From assembly GCA_025266875.1 (NCBI GenBank), contig JALLLT010000062.1, positions 107,676-171,675 of the forward strand: 64,000 bases of DNA, written 5' to 3'. The notes under the pieces were generated by a model. That model worked only from the letters and a program-made list of their open reading frames with translations, was not told the origin of the DNA and searched no databases. Position numbers and translations under genes: made by a program. This document shows, piece after piece, positions 1 through 11,690 of the stretch. Position 1 is the stretch's first letter, and each line of letters opens with the position of its first letter. The DNA is from Fennellomyces sp. T-0311. Lineage: Eukaryota > Mucoromycota > Mucoromycetes > Mucorales > Lichtheimiaceae.

Positions 1-590
1 TGGTCCGATGTGAACGGCCATAGTAATCGTGGCAGAGAGTATAAGGAACCCCGAAAGCAATGCCAGACGGTGCTGACTAACGCGTAAAAGACCTACCTTG
101 GAAAGCAAACGGACACCGACGATGGCAATAGTGTGACAAGAACGGCATCGATGTCATGGTAGACAGCGTGGGAACCGCCAAGGACAAGATAACTATAAGG
201 GCAAAAGTTAGAAGGATTGCCACACAGCAAAGGGAATAAGTACCTGTTGTAGAAAACAATATTGATGTGGCAGATCTGTAAAGAAAAAAGATTTTGTTAA
301 TCATCCGGCAATGAAGTTTGTAAATCACATACCTTTATGGATTAAACTACTGACATGGGGGATCCCGGTTGTAATGCAGAGAAACTGAAGGGAAAGAAAG
401 TAGTAAGTGATGTAACTGGAAGAAAACTTGCTATGAAGCATAACTGGAAGCACTATAATGGAAAGTGTTAGTGATTACGTATACAGCAATAGTAAAAAGA
501 GCGAGCTACCTGGATTTTGGATGAAATAGTGATGGAAAGTAGAAAGAGAAGCGAATACGATGTTTAGCTGTGCGATCCCCCTTTTATATT
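1..590 (-). other. Terminal transcription unit of CACTA A
   Basis: On the minus strand a TATA-like box (AATATAAAAG, near 577-588) lies upstream of pyrimidine-rich leader sequence. Downstream are several strong splice pairs, including GTAGCT with a TTATAG acceptor (about 475-530) and GTATGTG with a TTTACAG acceptor (about 279-335). No long spliced reading frame is clear. The 83-codon frame at 77-328 crosses an apparent intron and is not trusted. Copies B, C and D have a comparable unit in the same place, diverging from the accessory gene towards the element end. The product is unknown and may be non-coding. Confidence 0.4.
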
Positions 591-764
591 GGTTGAGATC
601 ATGGTCATTGCCAAAAGCGTACTTGTTCATATATAAAGAATAAGAGCGCACAATATAAGGTTCTTCCCGTTCTTTTATCGCTATTTTTCTAATAGTACGC
701 ATCTGTAAACAATCATAATTCAGCCTTTCAATACTGCAGCACGTGGTACTTACTTGTATATTAG

Positions 765-1935
765 ATGTCCAACAACAGTAACGACCTGCAAATGGGTGAC
801 TTTGAGGAAACGCGTGCTCGCCAAGCAAGCAGAGCTGCTCGCTCACTTAACCAGTGGAGGAACGATATGGCTGACGAAAACGCCAGTCTTAGAGCAAGGC
901 TGGAACAAACCGAGAAGAGGATGAAGCGAATGGGCACTTTGCTCGCTAGTTGTCTTGGTGCAGATGGGGCTGGTTTGGCTGCTTCGGTCCCGAAGAAGCT
1001 AACCGATGCTCAGCTACGCGCTAAGTATGGTAAAAAGCAGAAGGAGATTGTCACCGTAAGATCAAAACAAAAGGAGAGCTATATCCGGTCGAATATTTAT
1101 CACGATTGTAGAATTACGTGCACGAAAGGGTGGCGGCATTTCCAGATGGCTTTGACTTTCGCTTCGAATATCGCGTTAGTCCCAACAAGGAATTCCGGAA
1201 CGACGTGGTTCAATGGATTAGTGTCCAACCCGGTAGCGTGAAGGACAACGACTACATCGATGTCATTCTGAAGGCGTACTACCACACCTTGCGCAGAAAG
1301 TGGAAGGTGACAGTTGCGAAGGCAAACGCCATTCTGCAAAGAAAACGGCGAACCACGCGTGTGACAAACGTTTGTATCAAAGCGAAGATATGCGATCTGT
1401 TCATAATGTGTATGTTTTTCATAGAAACTTGAAGCACGCAAGAGGGCCCGTCTTGACCACGCCAGCGCTCTGGAGCAGGAGTACCCTGCCGGGGAAACCG
1501 TGCTAGTCCGGGAATGTATGTCTCCCGAGCTTAGTGACAGAGAAGATGGAGTTGAGGTGATGCGTGTCTTGACTCCTGGATTCCGTACTCCCAAGGTAAT
1601 GGACATAATAGTTTCCATAGCAAAAGAGTTTTATTTTCTTAAAAAATGGTGCCATATAGGCCAAGGAATATATCCACAAGCTTGACGAGTACGTGAAGGC
1701 CACGAAAAAGCGGCAAAACCGCTCCAGCAACAACAGCAGCAGCACCGGCGGTGATGATGTGGTGATGGAAGATGCCATCGAAGAGGACCTGGTCTTTGTT
1801 GTTGGTGATGTGCCAAACCGCGCCGGCAATGGACGGGGCAACAGGAGCTACAAGCGCTTTGCACGCCGATATGCAGTTACAGACAGCGCTATGAGTGGCA
1901 AGCTCACAAGCACACTTCCCGACTGGGCTCTTTAA
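765..1935 (+). CDS. CACTA accessory (TnpA-like) coiled-coil protein, copy A
   Basis: This four-exon gene converges on tnp2. Exon 1 (765 to about 1052) encodes a Glu/Arg-rich coiled coil and ends at a canonical GTAAGA donor. Exon 2 (about 1110-1360) holds the central domain, with FDFRFEYRV, SPNKEF and a basic tail. Exon 3 (about 1430-1594) encodes a basic helix followed by VRECMSPELSDRE and PGFRTPK. Exon 4 (about 1668-1935) opens with EYIHKLDEYV, continues through a Ser/Asn linker and a basic patch, and ends LPDWAL. The same landmarks occur in order in copies B, C and D, although overall identity is low, which argues for selection on the protein. A DNA-binding role at the subterminal repeats, like TnpA of En/Spm, is inferred from position and charge. 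I recognise no named domain. No frameshift is seen here. Confidence 0.65.
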
Positions 1936-2080
1936 AAAAAATAAAAAAAAAGGAAAAGAATTTCTTGTATTCTTATTCAACACAACAATTTTTTTCTTGC
2001 AGCAATTTTTTGTCAACTTTTATTTCAGGCAGTGATCCGTTTCGGCAAGGGGATGACGACCATCTTTGCGTGGTCGGGAT

Positions 2081-5000
2081 CTATTTGTATGCCATGCGGG
2101 ACGATGGCAACTTGCGATAGATTCGGTGGATGGGTATTATGCAGTGGTGGGTTTCAGGCATACACTGCGTGTACCATTCCTCAAGGCTACCGACGGAAAA
2201 GTGCTGCTGCGAAGGTGGAATGGAGCGGTACCAGCGGACAAAGGCAAGGTAGTGGAATGTTTCCACACCATCGATGACAATGGCTGCGCGAAAAAAATAT
2301 TGTACCCGGCCAGTCCATGCAAGTGGTTGCGCAACGCCTTGCTCATCGTCTCTCCAGTAGATCACCTGGATGTGAGAGCCACGAGGTGTTGACGCTGCTG
2401 CTGACCGGTACGTTTGGCCAAAGATCTCTATGGTCCGGAACTTCTCGACCCTTCGCATTGCAAACCGGCGCCCTGCGGTGGCATACTGGTGCCGCAAGAT
2501 ACCTGCCTCGTTGGTGCTGTAGGCCATCCAATAGAACTGCAACAGCAGCTCGTAGTGCTCCTCGCTCAGGTTCACTTGGATACCATCGGTCATGGAAGCA
2601 ATAGTGGATGGTGGCAGTGGCTCAGACCCGGTCAAGTTGACGTTGAGGCGCGGATGCGTGGAATGTTCGAGGAAACCATCGTAGTTGAAGGTAGGCTCAC
2701 GGTCTTCTTGGAGTCGGCGTCGAGATTGACCAGCAATCTCAAGCAGCTTATCCAGTTCAGCGGAAAAGCCGTGGAAGCGGCCAGCTTGGCGTCGAACGTA
2801 GTCCACCGCACCGGTCTTCTCGACAAAACGCTTCATGAACGTGACCTCAAAGCAGTCCTTCTGGTTGGTTTCGGCGTCTTTCATATAGCCATTGAACCTC
2901 TCAAACGCGAAAATCCAGAAATTGTAGACGGAGGAGTGATCTTGCAAGCATTTGTAGAGATGGAGATGCAGATGCATGTTTGGGGTGACAGACCATTCGC
3001 CATACAAGTTCGCGCAACCACTCACGAATTCGACAAACTTCCGGTGTGCTTCCACAATGTCGTCGTCTGTGATCCGGGTTTTGATCACCAAGCGGCAGGC
3101 ATCGACAAAGAGCATCCAATGCTTATACAAGTTGGGCACCAAGACAGATTCGAGCAGGTACAGCGAGTATGCGAGCGTCCAAGCTCTCCAATGATCAGCG
3201 GTCATGAACCCAAACTTGCTTCGGATCTTGCGCTGCAATGTGGGCATCCCAGGAGGCAAGATGATGCGGTCGGCCATGGTTTGCATATCTGTAAGCACAG
3301 ATTCCGTCAGGATCCCTTGGTTCTTCCAGATGCTAACCATCCGAGCAGGTGTGCCCAAGAACAGGTTGTGCATCGGATCGATGACCGTGCCACGAATAGG
3401 GTCAAAGTACCCAAGGCGATGGAGTTGCGACCAGCGCGTTCCATTAGCCCGCTCAAGACGATACCGTTCCGCCTGGGTTGTGGCAGCCAACCACGCATTG
3501 GCAGCAAGGAGGTTGTCTGGCTGTTTACGCAAGCTGTCTCGTGGGATGTCGACTCCGGCGTAGATCATACTGTTGGTATCCGGATCAGTAACGAATTCAC
3601 GGTAGCACTTGTTGCAGCCATGTTACTTGAGTGGGCGGTAAAGCCACAGACTTTCCTGCTGGCAGGGATATCGCACGCAACATTTAGCAGGGCCGCTCGC
3701 ACTCGTGTCCGTCCATGGCATTGTGCAGTCTTCATAGGTACGCCACAATACAATTCCAGCAATTCATCCGTTAATGGCTTCAGATAGTTGTTAATCTCAG
3801 ATGTGCTTGGTTCACAAGGTCCCGGCATGATACCAACAAGGATGACGTTCTCGACTTTGTAACGTTCCGCACGAGGCAAGTTGTTGACCGTAAGGTATAT
3901 GGCGCCAACGGAGTATCCACTGTCAAATGGGGCAAACCAATCTGTATTCAATGTCAACATCAAGGATCGGTCATCATCAACAAATGTAGCTCCGTGGCGG
4001 TCGACAAGCTCTTCCCACATTGCGCCGTGGTGAATGTCTGATGCATATTCGCCCATGTACGGATGATCGCGCCACTCCAGGATCTTTTCCTCAAAGCCGT
4101 CGCGCATGAACAACTTTTCGATGCTTGTTTTGACAGAATAGTACGCATACTGCTTGAGGGGGGTGCGGCAGTTTTGGCCCTGGCGACTAGTGGACCTCTT
4201 GAAAAGCTGGTTACCGCTATATCACCGTTCAAGTGGTCTGTTGCGCAATTGTCCGGTGCAGCATCTGGTGGATAGATTGCGTGGCACTTGGAACAGGCGA
4301 CATACATCTCGATCGGGTCGGTGAGCTCGTTGAAGCCAATTTGAGAGCGGATAGTGGCCAAGGTAGTAGGGAAGTTGAACTCTGGAAGATGCAATGCGGT
4401 AACCAGCATAATGAAAAAGCTGACCAGGATGTTGGCGGTGCGTTCAGATATATGGTGAAGTTGGAACAACACAAGGAAGATCATGACAAAGAAGATCGGG
4501 CGTGGAATGCTATCGCTGAATCGGGTAAGAGGAGTATCCGGAGCAGTAGGTGAGGCTATATTGTCATCTAAAGTATTGCTTGATCAATTTACTGTGGTCT
4601 AAATTCATGTAGTGCAGCTTCTCAACACACCTTCATAGTCTTCGATCGTTGCATCCAACTCGGTGGCCATCGCCATTTCCGCGTTGATCTCGTTCTCGCG
4701 ATCTTCGGCCGCCTGTTCATGAAATGCCTCCTGTGGCAAGGGTGGCTGATTAGGCACAATAATCGCGTCTGGTGCTTCATGTGGTAAAGTTTCTATGTGT
4801 GTTTTTTATCAGCAATCTAACTATCTAATATTGTTTCGAGGCATACCATTTCTATCGTTTTCATCATCTACGGCCATCGTTTCGCCAGAACTTTGATCAT
4901 CAGCAACCATATCATCGTCGTCAATGATCATATCATCATCGATATTCGCAGCACGCGAGGCTATATACAACACGTCTGTCAGCGTCATATATTGCGCCAT

Positions 5001-5152
5001 ATGACTTTGTTCTTACCATGCATTTCCGTCAATCTAGCTGCAACCTCGCGGTCATAATGTGCCTGGAATGTTGGTCTTGACACAGTCATGCCATTCGGAT
5101 TGACCAGAATGCATTGATCACAGGTGCATACGAGCAGTTCGTGGGACGACAT
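2081..5152 (-). pseudogene. tnp2: CACTA transposase tnp2, copy A (frameshifted)
   Basis: This is a TNP2-type transposase, expected to cut and paste the element. The start is ATG at 5150-5152, because the first residues then align with the N-terminal Cys cluster (CTCDQC) of copies B and D. Small acidic exons at about 4960-4860 and 4805-4630 lead into the main exon from about 4553. Family blocks present are VMIFLVLFQLHHISERT, LNTDWFAPFDSG, IDPMHNLFLG, TPNMHLHLHL and FERFNGYMKDAETNQ. Two one-base frameshifts break the main exon. One is near 4215, before the LKQYAYY block; the other is near 3630, in the CNKC cluster. The last 495 codons (3568-2081) are open. A gene this broken is unlikely to give active transposase. 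Confidence 0.85.
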
Positions 5153-5197
5153 AGAGATAGCAGGTAAGTTCGAAAAATATGAATAGAGTATATTCAA

Positions 5198-6059
5198 CGA
5201 TGGTTTTCCTACGCGTTTATATATCTTCTACGTCTTTGATTTATTACGCGATCCGCCGGAATAAACACTGATTGAACATGTTATCGCTTGCTTGGCAACA
5301 TGCTCTCTCCTCATGTCAAACTATCTTTTCTCTTGACAATTCTGACAGATCACGCTATGACAGGTCGCGACATGATCCACAATCCACGATCCACGATCCA
5401 CGATCCACGATCCACCGCCACGTTTCGGGAGTTCTTCCGATTTCCTATTTCGACTCTGATCTGCATTAAGCGCGACGATAAAAATAGCGCGCTGAATTAT
5501 CACATTCTCTGGTTTTGAAAGCGTAATGCGATGTGCAACGATGCGGGGCTGCTTTTCAAACAAGAATTGTACGAACGCTCGGTCATCATGTCTTCATCAT
5601 GAAGGAATCAACTACAATGCTAGCACTTTATTCTCTGCCATTCTTAAGAATTCACTTTTTTTCCTTCTGCACTTTGGTCAGCTTATTGCTTTTGCATTTC
5701 GCTACCGAGCTAACTTGAACAAAAAAATAAACTTCTCTTATGGTTCCGTTCACTTTTGCCAAGCGCCGCTATAGACTTCCAAGAAAAATTACGGTTACGC
5801 ATCACCTAAATCAGGCACCATAGTTTACGTAGGCCGGCGAATTGCATCGGAAATAACTTTATCACTTGCCTTTGCTTACAAATGATACCCGAAATACCGG
5901 AAATATCTTTACCACCTACCATTTTTGTTTTTTCCCACCAGAAGTACGATCCGCCACTACAAAAAATTGGGGGGCTCTCCCCATGCACACGTTCCCCCCA
6001 CAGACTTAATACAATCCCTTATTTTTGTAAATCTGGGCTTATTCTACTTTTGCCCAGTG
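5198..6059. promoter_or_regulatory. Subterminal and promoter region of CACTA A tnp2
   Basis: No gene is supported here. Reading on the minus strand towards tnp2, there is a TATA box (ATATATAAAC) at about 5211-5222. A CTTGGC (GCCAAG complement) lies at 5291-5296 and a GCCAAG near 5757, the hexamer that clusters at the same place in copies B-D. The small open frames at 5272-5774 and 5806-6064 have no recognisable content. The region ends in the CAGTG terminus at 6055-6059. Confidence 0.55.
5375..5416. repeat. Tandem repeat, 7-bp unit ATCCACG x 6
   Basis: Six consecutive units read ATCCACA, ATCCACG four times, then ATCCACC. The array lies inside CACTA A, upstream of tnp2, and is absent from the matching place in copies B-D. 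It is probably replication slippage within an inactive copy. Confidence 0.9.
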
Positions 6060-6522
6060 TGTAACCATGGATGATAGTGTATGTCAGGAATACGACAGTG
6101 ATGTGAGCCCAGAGCCACCCGAATATCCACCACCACCAGTTACTGCACAGTTTTCTTGGGAGCGCGAGTTATCCACAACACATGAACGTTTTCTTTTTTC
6201 CTCGACAATCGACCATGGTTTACCAGTCACCAGTAATGCAACAATGGCACAGTTGCCCACCCAAATCTCCCATAGCTCATCCAATGTCAGTTTTGGATAT
6301 CAAACAGCACTTGATCATATACCCTCTGTCAACTCCGATATTGTAGTTGCACAAGAAGACACGAACAGGGTTCGCTCATCAATGGTGCGTGAGTCGACGG
6401 CTCTGTCGATGGGTGGCATCAGCATTGGTGTTGAGACCTCGGACATTGCGCCTGTAGTGCCCATGATTCATATAGTCATTTCCGCTGGTGTGCGCCACGT
6501 TCGTCAGCGATTGATTAGCCAT
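6060..6522. other. Unassigned segment between CACTA A and Ty3-A
   Basis: A plus-strand frame of 163 codons (6067-6558) begins eight bases after the CACTA terminus. It encodes a Pro/Ser/Thr-rich sequence with no recognised domain, and its last residues are antisense to the end of the Ty3-A chromodomain reading frame. The segment lies where the 3' LTR of minus-strand Ty3-A should be. Read on the minus strand it ends in TTACA beside the CACTA terminus, as the Ty3-B LTR also ends in TTACA. I favour a decayed LTR over a gene, but no second LTR copy exists in the window to test this. Confidence 0.3.
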
Positions 6523-8287
6523 TCAGAGGAGGAGTTCGTCTTTTTTGGCGATGCTTGATTTTGGTGACTTTGTCTTGCTTGCCAGGTTCTGGCGTTTGTC
6601 AAAATCGGCAATAAACTCTTGTGCATTTGTCAAGTTGGATACTGGCTCCCATGTTGCTTCTGAGATTGGGTACCCCAACCACTTCACCAAATACTTGGTT
6701 CGTCGACGTTTAACGCACTTGTCAATGATAGCTTCCACCTTATATTCTTCTTGATTGTTGACAATGAGAGGTGCTGGTCGCAGCAGTCGACGATTAGGTT
6801 CCACCGGATGAATGTACTTCCACAAGGCTCTCACGTGAAAAACATTATGGGCTTTAATGTTTCCAGGGAATTCTAAGCGATAAGCAACAGGGCCAATACA
6901 TTCAATGATCTTGAAAGGTCCAACACGCTTGGATGCAAGCTTCCGGCTGGCAGATGTGGCAAGATTGTGGGGGTTGAGATACTGTTGGTCGACAAGTACC
7001 TCATCTCCAATAGCAAATTCTTCTTCTCGTCGTTTCTGATTTGCATATTGCTCTTGACGTTCTGCAGCAGCCTTGATTCGCTCGACAGCAAGTTGCTTGA
7101 TGGACTGCAAACGTTGCTGGAGTTGGTTTGCACTTTCATGGCTTGATGGCTTGGGTTGGTCGATGGGTGACGGCATGTTCCTTCCCAAGTCACAATAGAA
7201 GGGGGACATTTGAATGGATGCCTGATACGTATTGTTGTACGTGTGCTCGACGATTGGCAACCAGGTATCCCAGTCTTCCTGATCAAATGCGACATAATGC
7301 CTAAGAAGATCCTCCAGAGTCCGATTGGTACATTCGGTTTGCCCATCTGTTCCAGGGTGTGCAGCAGTAGACATTTTCTGGGTAATCTTGAGGCAATCAG
7401 TCACAGCTTTCCAAAAGCGGGATGTGAACTTTGTGTCGCGATCAGATATGATCTCTTTTGGGAATCCATGGTGACGATAGACTTCTCGCAAGAATATGTG
7501 AGCTACGTCTTCTGCTGAGTCTGTGGTGTGACATGGAATGAAGTGTGCTCTTTTTGACAATCGATCGACAATCACCAAGATAGCGTCGTAGCCATTGTGA
7601 GTCTTTAGCAGTTGTGTAATAAAGTCCATGGAAATTGATTACCACCATTCATTAGCCAGAGGCAGAGGCTGAATGAGACCAGCAGGTTTCAGATTGGAGG
7701 GCTTGTTCCGCTGACAACTATCGCATGATGAAATATACTGTCGTACAGATTTTGCAATGTTTGGCCAGTAGTATTGTTGTTCGATTCTTTCAATTGTCGC
7801 ATCAATACCACGATGACCACCGGATGTGCGGTCATGTGCATCATGCAATATTTTCAACAATGTTGTCGGCATCCGAGGAATACACAGTTGTCGTTCTTTG
7901 CCTTCGACTTGACAATACAGGATTCCATCGACCAAATAGTAATGTTCTACATCATTTCTAGTTCGGAGTTGTGCCAACAAATTTTGTGTCCATTCATCAT
8001 CCTCATAGTGTCCCTGCGCCTCCTTTCCTATATCTTCGCCTAGTTGGACCTTGTAGACGAGATGTAGCTCCTGGGATGCATTGGGGTGAGAGGGTGTGTT
8101 GGGAGGGCGTTTGCTCAAAGCATCTGCTGCTTGATTCTGTTCATGTGGGATATGATGGATATTGAACTTGTAGGGCAGAAAGGTCTCTAGCCAATGGATT
8201 TAGCGTTTCGACAGGTTTGTGTTCGTGCATAGACTAGACAGCGCTCGATTATCAGTGAAGACAGTGAATGTTTGCATGTCCAGGTAG
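6523..8287 (-). pseudogene. pol: Ty3-A RNase H end, integrase and chromodomain
   Basis: This is the 3' half of a Ty3 (chromovirus) pol on the minus strand. In order it holds the end of RNase H (FTVFTDNRALSS), a tether region ending in ADALSKRPP, the integrase HHCC zinc finger (H-x3-H then CDSCQRNK) and the integrase core. The core's acidic residues are visible in MDFITQ, IISDRDTKF and GQTECTNR. A C-terminal chromodomain follows (KVEAIIDKCVKRRRTKYLV, WLGYPISEATWEPVSNL), which in this clade steers integration to marked chromatin. In-frame stops occur at 8200-8202 (TAA, after LSKR) and 7639-7641 (TAA, after ANEWW). Both stand where related elements usually have Gln, so both fit CAA to TAA changes. 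The upstream part of RNase H continues beyond the MULE at 12558. Confidence 0.9.
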
Positions 8288-9144
8288 CAAAATACTTATA
8301 TCGCCACCAATTTAAGCTGGCTCCCCCCACCAAAAAATTTAATTTCAATGCCAGCTGTGGCAGAGGCATGGTGGCTCAATTTCAGCAATAAAGTGAAGTT
8401 GTCCTTTACATTTATAACTTTTTTTTTCATTCCGGGATGAGCAGCTGTAAGCACCTTATGGTATAAACCTAATTGTGTTCAACAATGACAATGGCATAAC
8501 TGTGTTGTAATGACTTGGAGAGAGCCAGATGAGAACAGACACAGCAGATTTCTGACGATTTTCAAAGATGGAGCTAATTAAACTCTTTGTAGATGGAAGA
8601 TTGATTTCACCATGCAACACATTTGGGCCAAGATCTAGCAAATGGACAACGCTCTTTTCGACTGGCATTATGAAGATGACGAGTACGTGAGATTCCACCG
8701 AGAAAAACGCATATCCACTTATATTTTGCTATGCACCAGCAATACAATGGTATCAAAAACGCGTAGATAAGAAGCTCCAACAGCTTTGTTCACCTCTTCT
8801 ATCACATTGACGATCACTGGAAGCTATATATTGTTTTCATCCCACCACCTGGTTAGATGGAAAGTACACAAACATGAGGAACGCAACTTTTTGATGCCTG
8901 AGAAAAAGTAAGTATAGTTATCCATTGCTTGTATCTGCCGTTACACACAAAAATCAACCATCAGTGCGTGAGATTACTATGGATACAGCTATTATTACGT
9001 TATGGAATGCTACTGTTAGCCATGCGGTATACGGATGAAGGCTGGATGCTGTTGGATTATATAAGTCAGATAGAGTGAATGGGCTTGGACAGGATTATAC
9101 ATTGCTCATTCAGCACATTTAATGTTGGTGGATCGCGCAGTGTG
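8288..9144. repeat. MULE 1 left terminal inverted repeat (857 bp)
   Basis: The inverse copy lies at 11691-12547. Match ends at the CAGTGTG/CACACTG boundary. Each repeat encodes the same 80-codon frame (8456-8698 minus and 12137-12379 plus). This frame is MET-started but unlike known proteins, and I treat it as a by-product of the repeat. TIRs of this length are typical of MULEs. Confidence 0.95.
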
Positions 9145-9355
9145 TACTTCATAAAATAAAAATTTATTTAAGTGGCATTGAATATCATATGTACCAGTAA
9201 TGCGTAAGTGCAGTGAAAGACCATACATATATGACGATGTTTGGAAGCATAAATTTAAGTTTAACAGTTTAATAAAATAAGTGTAACGCGCAGTATAAAA
9301 GGCTTTCTTTCTTCCACTCTCAACGCTTAACTTTTCAAACGCCATTGCAATCACA

Positions 9356-11501
9356 ATGTCTGACAATTTCAACATGCAATCAACTTCAGGATCGGACAAC
9401 CCCGTGCTTATTCGTGGAAACGTCGCTCCAGACCGCGTTGTAACCTGCACTATTCATAACTATGAATCAATTATTCGTGCTGCACCACAAGAAAGTGGTG
9501 AATGCTGGGTATATCAGAAGACGTATAGGCCTACACCAAGAGTAGCAGATGGTACAAATATAAGCTGTGTAATATATAAGCACTATAATAACTGTATTGT
9601 CTCTACCTACAGAAAGCAATCCTCCAAAGCGCCAACGAACTGCAACTGTTGTATTCACAAAAACGTATGGATGTCACCGTCACACCATCGAAGATAATCG
9701 CACAGAAGCACGGCGTGAGGATAGAACTGATGATCCAGACTTTATTGCTCGGCCTGTGCAAAAAAAGTCAAAGCAAGTTGGATGCCCAGCAATTTTGAAA
9801 GCCACCTGCCGTGTTGATGATCCAAACGTCGTAACCATTACATATAAGCATGAGCATGTGAACCACGTTCCTGGCAGCATTGCTGATGTGCAGTACTTGC
9901 CTTACTCAGATGAAGTCAGGGACCGGATTGCTAAAGAGCTGGAGAAAGGCTATGGTGTTCGTGATGTCAGAACGTATCTGCAACGTGAATATGTTCACAA
10001 GGAAGAGACGTCGCACGATTCATATATCACTACTGCTCTTGTTTACAACATTTTCTACAAGCATCGTCAGCAGAAAAGTGGATGGGACTATGACGACTTT
10101 GCTTCTGTAAAAAATGGCTCATGGAACTTCAACAGCAGCAACGTTATCATATCTGGATTGAAAGTAACACGGAAAGCACAAATTCATCACAGAAGCTTCT
10201 CTCTGTGGATGGATTTGCATTTGGATTTATTGCTCCATGGCAGAAACAGCTCCTATCTGTCGCCCATTTTATTTCTTGGATGCTACTCACGACATTTGTG
10301 ATTATGACGGTGGGGTCCTTTATACCATGGTAATCCGCCATCCTGTTGTTGGTCGCGGTGTTCCCATTGCATATATGTTTACAGACGATCAATCATCTAC
10401 ACCACTTATTCATTGGTTTCAGTTCTTATCTGCTCTTGGTGTAAACCCTCAACGCATCACTATTGACCGCGATCTTGCTGAAGATAATGCAATTAGTGAA
10501 GTATGGCCACGCTGTACTATTCAATATTGCATCTGGCACGTATCGCGCGCCTGGGAGAACAATATTACATCGAAGGTAGTTGGAATGGTTGGCAGAACAC
10601 CGGCACAAGCAAGAACGGTCATTCGACATCATCTTTATGAGTTGATGTATGAAAAAGACGTCACCAAATTCCACGAGCTACTTGATGCCTTTATTGCCAA
10701 TTTTGAAACAAGCCAAAGGATGTTCATCAGCTATTTTCAACGATACTGGGTGGATAGTCGTAATGAAGAAGGATTTGATCATTGGGCAGCATGCGATCAA
10801 CCTGAAATCTACACCAATATGGAAACCAACAATTACGTTGAAACGTGGCATAACCAACTCAAGACTGTTTACCTTAAGAGAAAACGCATGCACCGCCTCG
10901 ATTTTATGATTGATGTACTTGTCAATGACGTAGCATTCGACATCCAGCAAGAAGTACGTCGTCTGTCTGTCAACATCGGTAGGATGAGCAAGCTGGAGCA
11001 TGGTTTCCGTGTCGAAGAACAAAAACTGGATCACCTGTCTCTTCACACCAAGCGATCCATGGTTCAGATGGTAACTGAATCCATATTTATGGTGAACTCC
11101 CTTAGTGTCGATGATTTGACTTATGAGGTAACATATAGTTGTTCTTTTGATCTTAGTCTGTACACTTAAACATTCTTACAATGTAGGTTCATACTGAAAA
11201 TGGGTTGGTTACGACCTGCACATGTGAAAAGTTCACAAGCACATTGCTTCCTTGTAAGCATATGTTTCTTGTTAAACAAGTCATAGAAACCGTTACTGTG
11301 CGTCAATCCATGGATAACTGGGAAGCAATGATGATGTCCTATCCACCAAGTAACAACCAGCCGCAGCTACATGCAATGCATGCTTCATCATTCCAAGACC
11401 AGCTTGAAAAAGCCTTGAAGCTGCTCACAGCCAAAGCTAATGCTGTGAAGCGTCGTGTTGGCAAGTCGGCTGTAAATACATCGAATCCAGATTGCGTGTA
11501 A
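9356..11501 (+). pseudogene. MULE 1 transposase (two frameshifts)
   Basis: Exon 1 (9356 to about 9550) gives an unremarkable N-terminus. A 63-bp intron ends at CTACAG (9613). The second exon holds a FAR1/FLYWCH-like zinc module (YGCHRHT, VGCPAILKA, YKHEHVNHVP). The DDE domain follows, with FYFLDATHDICDYDGG, IAYMFTDD, ITIDRDLAEDNAI and CIWHVSRAWE. After an intron (about 11129-11186) comes the SWIM finger CTCEKFTSTLLPCKH. The reading frame slips near 10112 in an A6 run and again near 10262, so the DGFAFGFIAPWQKQLLS block sits in a different frame from its neighbours. After the stop at 11499-11501 a further 38 codons remain open. The TIRs are pristine, so these slips are either recent or homopolymer sequencing errors. 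Confidence 0.85.
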
Positions 11502-11690
11502 GGCATCATTGACGAGATTAAAAGAGTTGTTACCAAACTGGATGACATAAACACTTCACTTAATGACATACTCTCCATCCCCTCTAATTCAAACTTTAGA
11601 CGTCAAAATGATAATTGAACTTTCTCATCATTTATTTTTACATTATTATCCTATAAATATCCAATATCATTTATATTTTTTACATTAGAG

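Larger units (their letters stand above)
1..6059. mobile_element. CACTA element copy A (left end outside window)
   Basis: This is a CACTA/EnSpm-type DNA transposon. The right terminus is CAGTG at 6055-6059, and its reverse complement begins CACTGGGCAAAAGTAGAAT, closely matching the right ends of copies C and D. The next three bases are TGT (6060-6062), the expected size of a CACTA target duplication, but the left end is not in the window, so the duplication cannot be checked. Inside are a plus-strand accessory gene (765-1935) and a minus-strand tnp2 (2081-5152) that converge on a short spacer, the same layout as copies B, C and D. tnp2 has two frameshifts, so this copy cannot supply its own transposase. 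Judging from the other copies, only a few hundred bases are missing on the left. Confidence 0.85.

Noticed and set aside
475..846. 123-codon minus-strand frame
   Set aside because: Overlaps the accessory gene start and crosses the predicted promoter and introns of the terminal unit of CACTA A.
2414..3787. 457-codon plus-strand frame
   Set aside because: Antisense to tnp2 of CACTA A, which has family motifs; the plus-strand frame has none.
5375..5416. Short tandem repeat as a CRISPR-like array
   Set aside because: Units are contiguous 7-mers without spacers in a eukaryotic transposon.
8456..8698. 80-codon frame repeated identically at 12137-12379
   Set aside because: It lies in the MULE inverted repeats, so its duplication reflects the repeat. 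No domain, promoter or family supports a gene.
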